From positions 1,612,001 through 1,676,000 of the forward strand of contig NZ_JABWRY020000001.1 of the NCBI RefSeq assembly GCF_014269205.2: a DNA stretch of 64,000 nucleotides. Reading direction: 5' to 3'. The DNA is from Pseudomonas kermanshahensis (GTDB lineage Bacteria; Pseudomonadota; Gammaproteobacteria; Pseudomonadales; Pseudomonadaceae). A model generated the notes under the pieces. That model saw only the letters and a program-made list of their open reading frames with translations, made no database searches and was not told the origin of the DNA. Below are positions 53,900 to 61,692 of the stretch, piece by piece. Position numbers and translations under genes: made by a program. Position 1 is the first letter of the stretch. The number at the start of each line of letters is the position of its first letter.

Positions 53900-54862
53900 T
53901 CACCGGTTAACCCAGATCCCCTGGCCCACCAACCGCTCCCGATCATGCGCCAGACCAAAGTCCTGCAATGGCCCTTTAGGCACGATCCCATTCGGGTTGA
54001 TGGTCTTGTGGCTCATGTAGTAATGCTTCTGGATATGCTCCATATCCACCGTCTGCGCCACCCCCGGCCACTGGTACACTTCGCGCAGCCAGTTTGACAG
54101 GTTGTGGTAGTCGCTCAGGCGTCGCAGGTTGCACTTGAAGTGCCCGTGGTACACCGCATCAAAGCGCACCAGCGTAGTGAACAGTCGTACATCCGCCTCG
54201 GTGAGGTACTCGCCAGCAAGGTAGCGATTGCGGCTCAGCACGTCTTCCAGGTAATCCAGCTCATTGAACACGTCGTCAAACGCGGCCTCGTAGGCCTCTT
54301 GCGTGGTGGCGAAGCCTGCGCGGTAGACGCCATTGTTCACTGCGGGGTAGATCCGTTCGTTCAGCGCTTCGATCGCCGGGCGCAAGGGCTCGGGGTAGAG
54401 GTCCAGGCGGTTGCCGGTCAGCTCGTTGAAGGCACTGTTGAAGATGCGGATGATCTCGGCCGATTCGTTGTTGACGATACGCTTCTCTTTTTTGTCCCAC
54501 AGCACCGGCACGGTAACGCGCCCGGTGTAGTGCGGGTCATCCTGGGTGTAGCGTTGGTGCAGGAATTCGAGTGCATCGAGGTGGTCGCCGGTGGAGCCCT
54601 GCTGCTGGTCGAAGGTCCAGCCATTCTCTTGCATCAGCCAGCTCACCACCGACACATCGATGAGCGGCGACAGGCCCTTGAGGGCACGGAAAATCAGGGT
54701 GCGGTGCGCCCATGGGCAAGCCAGTGACACGTACAGGTGATAACGGCCGGCCTCGGGTGCGGGCAACGCGTTGCGGCGCTGGGCGTTTTCGCGTTTGAAG
54801 GCCCCGTCTTTGCCTGTTTCATACCACTGGTCGTGCCAGCGGCCGTCGATCAAAAGGCCCAT
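53900..54862 (-). CDS. Glutathionyl-hydroquinone reductase (YqjG/Xi-class GST)
   Basis: 320 residues from the ATG at 54862 (AGGAGCTC upstream). Xi-class features: YHLYVSLACPWAHRTLIFR with the catalytic Cys-Pro-Trp, TVPVLWDKKEKRIVNNESAEIIRIFN and the C-terminal HYYMSHKTINPNGIVPKGP. It reduces glutathionyl-(hydro)quinones using glutathione. Alone on its transcript, between a REP pair and ybiB. Confidence 0.93.
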   Translation of the reverse strand: MGLLIDGRWHDQWYETGKDGAFKRENAQRRNALPAPEAGRYHLYVSLACPWAHRTLIFRALKGLSPLIDVSVVSWLMQENGWTFDQQQGSTGDHLDALEFLHQRYTQDDPHYTGRVTVPVLWDKKEKRIVNNESAEIIRIFNSAFNELTGNRLDLYPEPLRPAIEALNERIYPAVNNGVYRAGFATTQEAYEAAFDDVFNELDYLEDVLSRNRYLAGEYLTEADVRLFTTLVRFDAVYHGHFKCNLRRLSDYHNLSNWLREVYQWPGVAQTVDMEHIQKHYYMSHKTINPNGIVPKGPLQDFGLAHDRERLVGQGIWVNR

Positions 54863-54956
54863 GTTGAGCTCCTGGAACAAAGTTGTTTGTCGTTGGAGCC
54901 CAGTCTAGGGAATATCGTTCGAATAAATAGCGCAAAGACTCGGGGTCTTTAATCGA

Positions 54957-55958
54957 TTAAATCGATGCGTTGCGTTCGCTCCAGTAGCGACGCGCTGTGG
55001 CGAAGGCGTCGTCACGGTTCTGCCCCAGCCCGCGCAAGGCCAGGGCCATGGTGGCGACCACGGCCATTTCGCCGTAGCTGTCTTCGGCTTCGTCCTGCCA
55101 CACGGCGAGCAGTTGCTGCGGCTGCAGGCTCGGTGGTTTGACATGGCGGCGTTCGCTCAGGGCTGGCCACTCTTCATCCCAGGCCTCGCCCGCTGTAGTG
55201 CCATAGAGATGGCTGATGACATCGGGATTGACCTCGATCTCGCCGCCATCGCCCTTGATCACCACGGCATGGTCGCCGAGCAGGCGGCTAGCTTCACGGT
55301 GCACCGCCTGGTAGCCAGGGTGGAAGATGCTCTGCAGGCCGCAGCGCGCACCCAGCGGGTTCAGTACCCGAGCCAAGGAGTGAATTGGCGAGCGCAGGCC
55401 CAAGGTGTTGCGCAGGTCAATCATGCGTTGCAACTGGGGTGCCCAGTCCTGCAGCGGGAAAAACGCCAGCCGCTGCTGGTCGAGCGCGGTGCTGACAGCC
55501 GCCCAGTCGCGGCACAGCGGAATCTGCAGCTGTTCGAGCAGTTGTTCAGTGAACATGCGCCCGGCGGTGTGGGCGCCGCCGCCATGCATCAGGATGCGCA
55601 CCCCGTTGTTGGCCAGGCACTTGGCCGCCAGCAGGTACCAGGGCAGGTGGCGCTTCTTGCCCGCGTACGTGGGCCAGTCCAGGTCCACGGCAATGTGCGG
55701 CGCTTGCAAGTGCGCGCGCAGGGCCTCGGTGAAACCGGCCAGTTCATCGGCGCTTTCTTCCTTGTGCCGCAGCAGCATGAGGAAGGCGCCGAGCTGGGTG
55801 TCCTCGACTTTGTCTTCCAGCAGCAAGGTCATGGCCGCGCGGGCTTCTTCGCGGGTCAGGCCGCGCGCGCCGCGCTTGCCTTTGCCAAGGATGCGCACGA
55901 ATTCAGCGAACGGGTGTTCGGCGGGTGTTTCCAGGGTGAGCGGGCGTGGTTCGATCAT
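54957..55958 (-). CDS. ybiB: YbiB-family (TrpD2) glycosyltransferase-fold protein
   Basis: 333 residues. Resembles anthranilate phosphoribosyltransferase: GKRGARGLTREEARAAMTLLLEDKVEDTQLGAFLMLLRHKEES, then ILMHGGGAHTAGR and GLRSPIHSLARVLNPLG. Genuine TrpD PRPP motifs are altered, as in YbiB, which binds nucleic acid rather than making PRA. It overlaps tusE by 4 bases and is the last gene of the tus operon here. Confidence 0.9.
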   Translation of the reverse strand: MIEPRPLTLETPAEHPFAEFVRILGKGKRGARGLTREEARAAMTLLLEDKVEDTQLGAFLMLLRHKEESADELAGFTEALRAHLQAPHIAVDLDWPTYAGKKRHLPWYLLAAKCLANNGVRILMHGGGAHTAGRMFTEQLLEQLQIPLCRDWAAVSTALDQQRLAFFPLQDWAPQLQRMIDLRNTLGLRSPIHSLARVLNPLGARCGLQSIFHPGYQAVHREASRLLGDHAVVIKGDGGEIEVNPDVISHLYGTTAGEAWDEEWPALSERRHVKPPSLQPQQLLAVWQDEAEDSYGEMAVVATMALALRGLGQNRDDAFATARRYWSERNASI

Positions 55959-56290
55959 ATGCAGTTGGTCGGCTTGGGCAGGCCCGCCAGCTTGGCGGCA
56001 AGTTTGGCAGGAGTGCCGTTGAACAGGCGGTTCAGGTGCGGGCTGTTGCCCTTTTCAGGGCCCAGCTTCAGCGCGGTGTACTTGATCAGCGGGCGTGTGG
56101 CCGGCGAAAGCTGGAATTCCTGGTAGAACTGGCGCAGCAGCTCGAGGATTTCCCAGTGGTCAGCGGTCAGCGGGATGCCTTCACGTGTGGCGAGGGCATC
56201 GGCGACGGCAGGGGACCAGTCGTGCAGGTCGACCAGGAAGCCGTCCTTGTCCAGGGCAATCGTTTGATCGCCAACGTTCAGCGTACTCAT
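55955..56290 (-). CDS. tusE: Sulfur relay protein TusE (DsrC family)
   Basis: 111 residues. GFLVDLHDWSPAVADALATREGIPLTADHWEILELLRQFY is the DsrC fold core; the conserved penultimate Cys is present (C-terminal PTNCI). TusE accepts persulfide from TusBCD and hands it to MnmA for 2-thiouridine, whose gene is at 33534-34658. Start overlaps the tusB stop (ATGA). Confidence 0.95.
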   Translation of the reverse strand: MSTLNVGDQTIALDKDGFLVDLHDWSPAVADALATREGIPLTADHWEILELLRQFYQEFQLSPATRPLIKYTALKLGPEKGNSPHLNRLFNGTPAKLAAKLAGLPKPTNCI

Positions 56291-56586
56291 AGCCAGCTGT
56301 TGACCTTGTCGTAATGCAGCGACAGCTCGACGAATGCAGCGTAGTCCACAGGCGTGGCCAGGTCGTTGGCAACCGCGCGGGCGTGCAGGTCTTCGTCGAG
56401 GGCGAACAAGCGCTGATCGAGCGCGGCGGCTTGCAGCAGCTGCTGGGGCTCGCTGCCGGCGTGCAGTGCATAGACCGCATCACCGCACAGCAGCAGTGCA
56501 TCGTCGGCACCGAGCAGGCGCAGGCAACTGGCCAGGCGGTCGTCGCCGAAGGGCGAGTGGGCAATTACATGCAGGGTTGTCATCAC
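56287..56586 (-). CDS. tusB: Sulfur relay protein TusB (DsrH)
   Basis: 99 residues. MTTLHVIAHSPFGDDRLASCLRLLGADDALLLCGDAVYAL is the DsrH core. Part of the heterohexameric TusBCD that moves sulfur from TusA to TusE. Overlaps tusC and tusE by 4 bases each, so subunits are made in step. Confidence 0.92.
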   Translation of the reverse strand: MMTTLHVIAHSPFGDDRLASCLRLLGADDALLLCGDAVYALHAGSEPQQLLQAAALDQRLFALDEDLHARAVANDLATPVDYAAFVELSLHYDKVNSWL

Positions 56587-56942
56587 AGCGTTACCACCTG
56601 GTCAAAACGGGCGATCAATGCGGTCAGTGCCGCGTCGTCCAACACCTGCACCGGTAGCGCCAGGGTGTCGGCGGCAAGGCCGCGCTGGCGCAGGCTATGG
56701 CTGCAGGCGAAGAGCGCTTCTACGCCGAACATCGGCAAGGCCTGCAGGTTGGCCGCCAGGTTCTTCTGTTGCAAAGTTGAAGGTTGCTGGCCCGGGGCGA
56801 GCTGGAACACGCCATCGTCCAGGAACAGCATGCCCAGCGGCAGGTCGAACGCGCCACCGGCCAGTGCGATGTCCAGCGCCTCACGGGCCGATGGGCCGTT
56901 CCAGGGTGCCTGGCGGCTGATGATCAACAATGACTTGGCCAT
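56583..56942 (-). CDS. tusC: Sulfur relay protein TusC (DsrF)
   Basis: 119 residues. KSLLIISRQAPWNGPSAREALDIALAGGAFDLPLGMLFLDDGVFQL is typical of DsrF/TusC. Member of TusBCD; starts one base after the tusD stop codon and overlaps tusB. Confidence 0.93.
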   Translation of the reverse strand: MAKSLLIISRQAPWNGPSAREALDIALAGGAFDLPLGMLFLDDGVFQLAPGQQPSTLQQKNLAANLQALPMFGVEALFACSHSLRQRGLAADTLALPVQVLDDAALTALIARFDQVVTL

Positions 56943-56943
56943 T

Positions 56944-57336
56944 TCAATCGCCTCCGAAGCAGATCAGCCGATCGGCACTCTGCGCCGCCTCGTGCAGTTG
57001 GCCGAGCCCGGACAGCTCCCAGGGCTTGGGCAGGTTCGCGGCTGGCCGTTGATAGCGGCTGGCTTCGGCCTCGTCGAGCACGCCACGGCGCAATGCAGCG
57101 GCAATGCACACCACCGCGTCCAGCTGGTGGTGGTCGATGAAGGTGCGCCATTGGGCGGCGACATCCAGCTCATCCTGGGGCGTGACCACGTTGGCCGAGG
57201 CACTGTGTACCCCGTCCTGATAGAAGAACAACCGGGCAATCTCATGCCCGCCGGCCAGCACCGCCTCGGCAAAGCGCAGGGCGCGGCGCGAGGAGGGCGC
57301 ATGGGCCGGGGAAAAAACCGCGATAGCGAATTTCAT
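56944..57336 (-). CDS. tusD: Sulfurtransferase TusD (DsrE)
   Basis: 130 residues from the ATG at 57336. MKFAIAVFSPAHAPSSRRALRFAEAVLAGGHEIARLFFYQDGV is the DsrE start; the active Cys is in AVVCIAAALRRGV (about residue 78). It carries the persulfide within TusBCD. First gene of tusDCBE-ybiB, about 40 bases downstream of a terminator hairpin. Confidence 0.95.
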   Translation of the reverse strand: MKFAIAVFSPAHAPSSRRALRFAEAVLAGGHEIARLFFYQDGVHSASANVVTPQDELDVAAQWRTFIDHHQLDAVVCIAAALRRGVLDEAEASRYQRPAANLPKPWELSGLGQLHEAAQSADRLICFGGD

Positions 57337-57375
57337 GGACAACTCATGCAAAGGAATGCCGCCATGATAAAGCAA

Positions 57376-57435
57376 AAAAGCCCAACCCCGCTCATACAAG
57401 GACCTCGTGGCCTTGTGCAGAGGGGCTGGGCTTTT
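57376..57435 (-). terminator. Terminator of the permease gene
   Basis: AAAAGCCCAACCCC pairs with GGGGCTGGGCTTTT, with an inner ACAAGG/CCTTGT stem. On the minus strand it ends in a T-run and lies just past the permease stop, separating it from tusD. Confidence 0.88.
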
Positions 57436-57453
57436 CAGCGAGGCGCTGAAGGG

Positions 57454-58833
57454 TCAGGCGCGCTCTTTGCTCTCTGGCAGGAACCAGTTCAGCACCAGGG
57501 CGCAGATACCGCCGGTGGCGACGCCCGACTCCAGCACATTGCGGATTGCCGCCGGCATGTGGGCCAGGAACTCAGGCACTTGGGCCACGCCCAGGCCCAA
57601 GGCCAGCGACACAGCAATGATCAGCAGGGCGCGACGGTCCAGCTGCGTGCTGGCCAGGATGTTGATACCCGAGGCCGCTACCGCGCCGAACATCACCATG
57701 GCCGCGCCACCCAGTACCGGCTCCGGTACCGCCTGGATCACTCCAGCAACCGTCGGGAACAGGCCCAACAGCACCAGCATCACAGCGATCCAGATGCCGA
57801 TATGGCGGCTGGCGATGCCGGTCAGCTGAATAACGCCGTTGTTCTGGGCGAAGATTGAGCTGGGGAAGGTGTTGAACAAGCCGGCCAGCAGCGAGTTGGC
57901 GCCGTTGACCAGCACGCCGCCTTTGATCCGCTGCATCCACACCGGGCCTTCGACCGGTTGGCGCGAGACCTTGCTGGTGGCGGTAACGTCACCAATGGCT
58001 TCCAGCGATGTCACCAGGTAGATCACCAGCATCGGAATGAACAGCGCCCACGAGAAGCTGAGGCCAAAGTGCAGCGGTGTGGGCACCTGGAACAGCGCAG
58101 CCTCGTGCATGCCGGTGAAGTCCAGGCGGCCCAGGTAGCCGGCCAGCGCATAGCCCACCGCCAAGGCGATGACGATAGCGCAGCTGCGCATCCATACCAC
58201 CGGGATGCGGTTGAGAATGACGATGATCGCCAGCACCACGCCCGACAGCAGCAGGTTTTCGCCATTGGCGAAGGTGCCGTTGGCCATCGCGCCAAAGCCG
58301 CCGCCCATGCTGATCAGGCCGACCTTGATCAGGGTCAGGCCAATCATCAGCACGACGATGCCGGTCACCAGTGGCGTGATCAGGCGTTTGACGAACGGCA
58401 GGATACGCGACACGCCCATCTCCACGAAGGAGCCTGCGATCACCACGCCAAAAATGGCCGCCATTACGCCTTCTACCGGCGTGCCTTGCTTGACCATCAG
58501 CGCGCCGCCAGCAATCAACGGCCCGACGAAGTTGAAGCTGGTGCCCTGAACAATCAGCAACCCCGCGCCAAACGGCCCGAAGCGCTTGCACTGGACGAAG
58601 GTGGCGATGCCGGAGATCACCAGCGACATGGATACGATCAGGTTGGTGTCCCGCGCCGAAACACCCAATGCCTGACAAATCAGCAGGCCCGGTGTCACGA
58701 TCGGCACGATGATCGCCAGCAGGTGCTGCAGCGCCGCCAGCAGGCCGATCAGCAGCCGTGGCTTGTCCTCAAGACCCAGCACCAGTTCATTGGCAGGCGC
58801 CGATGCGCCTGGGCTGTGTTCGTGTGAGCTCAT
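57454..58833 (-). CDS. NCS2-family purine/uracil permease (xanthine-type)
   Basis: 459 residues from the ATG at 58833. NCS2 signatures: LLAALQHLLAIIVPIVTPGLLIC, GTSFNFVGPLIAGGAL, the substrate-site SLEAIGDVTATS (Glu) and LFNTFPSSIFAQNNGVIQLTG. About 14 membrane spans; a proton symporter of the inner membrane. The Q-N-N-G and GxxFNFVG forms fit xanthine/urate carriers more than UraA, but this is inference. A palindrome lies upstream (58944-58959). Confidence 0.88.
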   Translation of the reverse strand: MSSHEHSPGASAPANELVLGLEDKPRLLIGLLAALQHLLAIIVPIVTPGLLICQALGVSARDTNLIVSMSLVISGIATFVQCKRFGPFGAGLLIVQGTSFNFVGPLIAGGALMVKQGTPVEGVMAAIFGVVIAGSFVEMGVSRILPFVKRLITPLVTGIVVLMIGLTLIKVGLISMGGGFGAMANGTFANGENLLLSGVVLAIIVILNRIPVVWMRSCAIVIALAVGYALAGYLGRLDFTGMHEAALFQVPTPLHFGLSFSWALFIPMLVIYLVTSLEAIGDVTATSKVSRQPVEGPVWMQRIKGGVLVNGANSLLAGLFNTFPSSIFAQNNGVIQLTGIASRHIGIWIAVMLVLLGLFPTVAGVIQAVPEPVLGGAAMVMFGAVAASGINILASTQLDRRALLIIAVSLALGLGVAQVPEFLAHMPAAIRNVLESGVATGGICALVLNWFLPESKERA

Positions 58834-58943
58834 TGCAGAAAGCCGCCCCGGAAGAAAAAAGGAGCGCATTCTACGGGCTGAAGCGCAATTGGGGTAGGGG
58901 CAAGCACGATGGCGGCATGATCGGTGTCTGTTCGCTCAATAAG

Positions 58944-58959
58944 CTGACTTTTAAGTCAG
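58944..58959. promoter_or_regulatory. Inverted repeat upstream of the NCS2 permease
   Basis: CTGACTT-TT-AAGTCAG is a perfect 7-base inverted repeat about 115 bases upstream of the permease start. It may be an operator, or the 5' part of the terminator region between the two genes. Confidence 0.35.
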
Positions 58960-58971
58960 TCTTTGGCGCAC

Positions 58972-58998
58972 AAAAAAGCCCGCCGAAGCGGGCTTTTT
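58972..58998 (-). terminator. Terminator of the YccA-family gene
   Basis: AAAAAAGCCCGC-CGAA-GCGGGCTTTTT, with a T-run on the minus strand, 15 bases past the stop. Confidence 0.93.
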
Positions 58999-59012
58999 AA
59001 TGAGGCGCGATA

Positions 59013-59684
59013 TCAGTCGTCGCGGCCCATGATGCCGAACAGCTGCAGGAGGCTGACGAACAGATTGTAGATCGATACATACAGGCTGATGGTCGCCATG
59101 ATGTAGTTGCGCTCGCCGCCATGGATGATCGCGCTGGTCTGGAACAGAATGCAGACCGACGAGAACAGCACGAAGCCAGCGCTGATCGCCAATTGCAGGC
59201 CGCTGATCTGGAAGAAGAAGCTGGCAACCACTGCACCCAGCAGCACGAAGAAGCCTGCCGTGATGAAGCCGCTGAGGAAGCTCATGTCCTTGCGGGTGAT
59301 CAGCACATAGGCCGACAGGCCACCGAACACCAGTGCGGTCATGGCGAATGCCGAGCTGACCACTTCAGCGCCACCGGCCATGCCCAGGTAACGGTTGAGG
59401 ATAGGGCCGAGGATGAAGCCCATGAAGCCAGTGAGGGCAAAGGTGGACACCAGGCCCCAGGCCGAATCACGCAGTTTGTTGGTGAGGAAGAACAACCCGT
59501 AGAAGCCGATCAGCACCACGAACACGTTCGGGTAGCCGACGCGCATCTGCTGGGCCACAAAGGCCATGACACCGCTGAAGGCGAGGGTGAGTGCCAGCAG
59601 GCTGTACGTGTTGCGCAGGACTTTGCTGATCTCCTGCTGCTCGACCTGCTGGCCGTGGTGTACGGCGTAATCCTGTTCGCGCAT
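59013..59684 (-). CDS. Bax inhibitor-1/YccA family membrane protein
   Basis: 223 residues with seven hydrophobic spans. Opens with a soluble QQVEQQEISKVLRNTYSLLALTLAFSGV; contains LGPILNRYLGMAGGAEVVSSAFAMTALVF and a C-terminal MATISLYVSIYNLFVSLLQLFGIMGRDD with the conserved final Asp pair. YccA of E. coli is an FtsH-interacting inner-membrane protein limiting proteolysis of SecY. Monocistronic, with its own terminator. Confidence 0.93.
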   Translation of the reverse strand: MREQDYAVHHGQQVEQQEISKVLRNTYSLLALTLAFSGVMAFVAQQMRVGYPNVFVVLIGFYGLFFLTNKLRDSAWGLVSTFALTGFMGFILGPILNRYLGMAGGAEVVSSAFAMTALVFGGLSAYVLITRKDMSFLSGFITAGFFVLLGAVVASFFFQISGLQLAISAGFVLFSSVCILFQTSAIIHGGERNYIMATISLYVSIYNLFVSLLQLFGIMGRDD

Positions 59685-59770
59685 GGCGAGGCTCCTTGGT
59701 AAACCTGTGGTTTCAGACGTTCAGATGCTAGGAGTCTATCAGACGTCCTGCAACCCGCGACACAGAGAGT

Positions 59771-59798
59771 TTGACAGCGTGTTTCATTACGGTATTAT
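59771..59798 (+). promoter_or_regulatory. Sigma-70 promoter of tRNA-Ser
   Basis: TTGACA (59771-59776) and TATTAT (59793-59798) with a 16-base spacer, about 20 bases before the tRNA. Confidence 0.8.
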
Positions 59799-59817
59799 GG
59801 CGGCCGCAAAACGAGCT

Positions 59818-59905
59818 GGAAGCGTGGCCGAGTGGTTTAAGGCAACGGTCTTGAAAACCGTCGATGGGCAACTATCCTAGAGTTCGAATCTCTACGCTTC
59901 CGCCA
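59818..59905 (+). tRNA. tRNA-Ser (anticodon UGA)
   Basis: 88 bases. Acceptor GGAAGCG pairs with CGCTTCC (59895-59901), then G and encoded CCA. Anticodon stem ACGGT/ACCGT holds loop CTTGAAA with UGA at 59852-59854, reading UCA. The long variable arm is the mark of tRNA-Ser. It is the left neighbour of an accessory region; tRNA 3' ends are common integration sites. Confidence 0.97.
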
Positions 59906-59910
59906 TATTC

Positions 59911-59936
59911 AAAGCCCTGATTATTCAGGGCTTTTT
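59911..59936 (+). terminator. Terminator of tRNA-Ser
   Basis: AAAGCCCTGA-TTAT-TCAGGGCTTTTT, 5 bases past the CCA. Confidence 0.93.
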
Positions 59937-59979
59937 GCGTTTTTGGGGCGTAGAAAAACTACCCATGGGCACTTTATTT

Positions 59980-59993
59980 CGGAAGCGCTTCCG
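59980..59993. promoter_or_regulatory. Perfect palindrome CGGAAGCGCTTCCG
   Basis: 14 bases with a central CG and GAAGCGCTTC core, the shape of LacI-family sugar-repressor operators. No promoter or gene start is recognisable beside it; it may be left over from a lost operon. Confidence 0.35.
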
Positions 59994-60636
59994 ATACGTC
60001 CGTAGTTCTGAGCCCGTCGATTGGCGCCTTCTCGAAGATGTCGCGCAACTGCCTACCTCGGCCCCAACATGCTAGGTCCTTAGCTGCTCGCCTTCGCTTC
60101 GAGTTCGCCTCACTTCAGTCAAGCCAAGCTCAGATCGCTGCCTAAGGGTCTCGGCTTAGCTGACTTGTTCAGGAAGAAATAGCTGATTCATTCCTTGCCG
60201 GGGTTCTTCCTGCGCTTGCTGGTGCGCTTGTGTCGGTAGTAGGTGACCGTTTCAGCGAGTCGATGAGCTCGTTTTGTAGCTCGCCCTCGGCCTGGCCGAT
60301 AGCTCAGAGGTGCTGACCCCATCGCCCCTCGTCGGTGGGTTGATGCTTTGTTTGCCGACCACCATCCAGCCCACTGCTGCGCCGCAGATCAGCTGCTTGT
60401 AGATATTGTCGCCATCGATGCTAAGTTCGCCTCGCCCGAGTAGGTCGGCGGGCTTGAGTTTTAGGGGAGGGGTTTAAATGGCCAAGGCGCAGGTAGGTGC
60501 GAATAGAAGCTCGCGAGGATACAGCTTCGGTCGAAGCCGCACGACACAATGCAAGGTCGCACGGCCCCATTTTAGTGTCTTGTAGAGGGTTTGGATTTAA
60601 GTCTTTCTGTATAGGCTCAATCCCCAGCCGTGATAA
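59994..60636. other. Non-coding, apparently degenerate region after tRNA-Ser
   Basis: About 640 bases with no intact gene. On the minus strand, roughly 60330-60450 reads LKPADLLGRGELSIDGDNIY and on to CGAAVGWMVVGKQ without stops, and 60188-60253 in another frame reads ETVTYYRHKRTSKRRKNPGK-E-stop. They are probably parts of one decayed gene joined across frameshifts; I do not recognise the family. The rest, including 60000-60180 and 60480-60636, shows nothing I can name. Confidence 0.5.
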
Positions 60637-61425
60637 TCATTTGGAGCTTGGTCGACCTGGAATATGGCTAAGGATCGATTTGGAGAATCCGCCATCGACA
60701 CAGATATCCTGTCCCGTGACATAGCCCGCTAGCGGGCTAATGAGAAATTCGATCACGTTTGCGATGTCTAGCGGTTCGCCGATTCTGGCCAGTGGGATGA
60801 TCGCTTCTCGTGCTTTCTTGATCTGCGGATCAGCGTACATTTTTTCAGACATGGGTGTATGTGTCATGCCTGGGGACACGATATTGACCCGAATGCCTTC
60901 AGGTGCCCACTCCAGGGCGAGAGTTTGCGCCAGCATTGTTAATGCTGCCTTGGTGGGGCTGTAGGCGCCAGAGCCGGCGTGCGGAAGCTGGCCAGACATC
61001 GACGAGGTAAAGCACGCTGAGCCTCGGCTTTCGCGAAGATGCGGGTAGCTTGCTTTGGCAAGCAACCAGGCGCCGCGAAGATTGACGGCGAACATGTCGT
61101 CCCAATCCTCAATGGACAAATTGCAGATCGCGCCGGGGCTGGCGACGCCGGCATTCGCAACCAGCGTGTCAAGCCCGCCGAATTCGGCCACTGCAGCTGC
61201 TACCAGTTGGTCAGGCACTGCAGGATCGCCGAGATCACCAGACAATGATATCGCGACGCCACCCATGGCTATGATTTTTCGAACGATTTCATCCTGGGTT
61301 GAGTTTGGGGCTTGCCCACAAACGGCAATTTTCGGCTGCGAGCCCCGGGCAAGCGCAGCCTCCGCGATCCTGAGGCATACCGAAGCACCGATGCCGCTAC
61401 TACCGCCACTCACCAAAGCTCTCAT
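60637..61425 (-). CDS. Short-chain dehydrogenase/reductase (SDR)
   Basis: 262 residues. Nucleotide site LVSGGSSGIGASV at the very start, NAG in LVANAGVASPG, catalytic Ser-Tyr-Lys as SSMSGQLPHAGSGAYSPTKAA, and C-terminal GYVTGQDICVDGG. Classical SDR, probably oxidising a secondary alcohol of a sugar or polyol with NAD(P). Divergent from the sugar isomerase gene. Codon use is less GC-biased than core genes. Substrate unknown. Confidence 0.88.
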   Translation of the reverse strand: MRALVSGGSSGIGASVCLRIAEAALARGSQPKIAVCGQAPNSTQDEIVRKIIAMGGVAISLSGDLGDPAVPDQLVAAAVAEFGGLDTLVANAGVASPGAICNLSIEDWDDMFAVNLRGAWLLAKASYPHLRESRGSACFTSSMSGQLPHAGSGAYSPTKAALTMLAQTLALEWAPEGIRVNIVSPGMTHTPMSEKMYADPQIKKAREAIIPLARIGEPLDIANVIEFLISPLAGYVTGQDICVDGGFSKSILSHIPGRPSSK

Positions 61426-61451
61426 TTAACAACCCTCACACATAGATTTTG

Positions 61452-61477
61452 TTGTAGGTGGGAGCCCTAACCTACAA
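61452..61477. promoter_or_regulatory. Inverted repeat TTGTAGGT/ACCTACAA upstream of the SDR gene
   Basis: Perfect 8-base arms with a 10-base spacer, 27 bases upstream of the SDR start. CCTACAAAA recurs at 61624-61632 near the divergent gene, so one regulator could bind both, for example the IclR protein at 62584. Confidence 0.5.
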
Positions 61478-61631
61478 AACCAAGTGTGACTTTGCAACCA
61501 AATTGACAATGGAATTCGATTACGTTATGTTTTTTTCATCATCAGGATTTCCTTAGCAGCGCATTGGCTGTCGCCATTTATCTGCATCCATGGTCGCGTC
61601 TTGCTGCAAGCGATAGTGGTCAGCCTACAAA

Positions 61632-61646
61632 ATTCATAATATGAAT
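61632..61646. promoter_or_regulatory. Palindrome ATTCATA-A-TATGAAT before the isomerase gene
   Basis: Perfect 7-base arms about one central base, 47-61 bases before the isomerase start, directly after a CCTACAAAA motif. The TATAAT-like centre could overlap the -10 box, fitting repression. Confidence 0.45.
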
Positions 61647-61692
61647 GGCCCGTTTCACTCCGGTGAATACTCAACTGAAAGGATGTTTCGAT

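Noticed and set aside
60497..60724. 75-codon open frame before the SDR gene
   Set aside because: Overlaps the SDR 3' end on the other strand and shows no protein family features.
59895..61440. attL/attR duplication of the tRNA-Ser 3' end
   Set aside because: No second copy of the tRNA 3' sequence was found to the window end and no integrase gene is seen. The CGCTTCCG match at 59986-59993 is only 8 bases within a palindrome.
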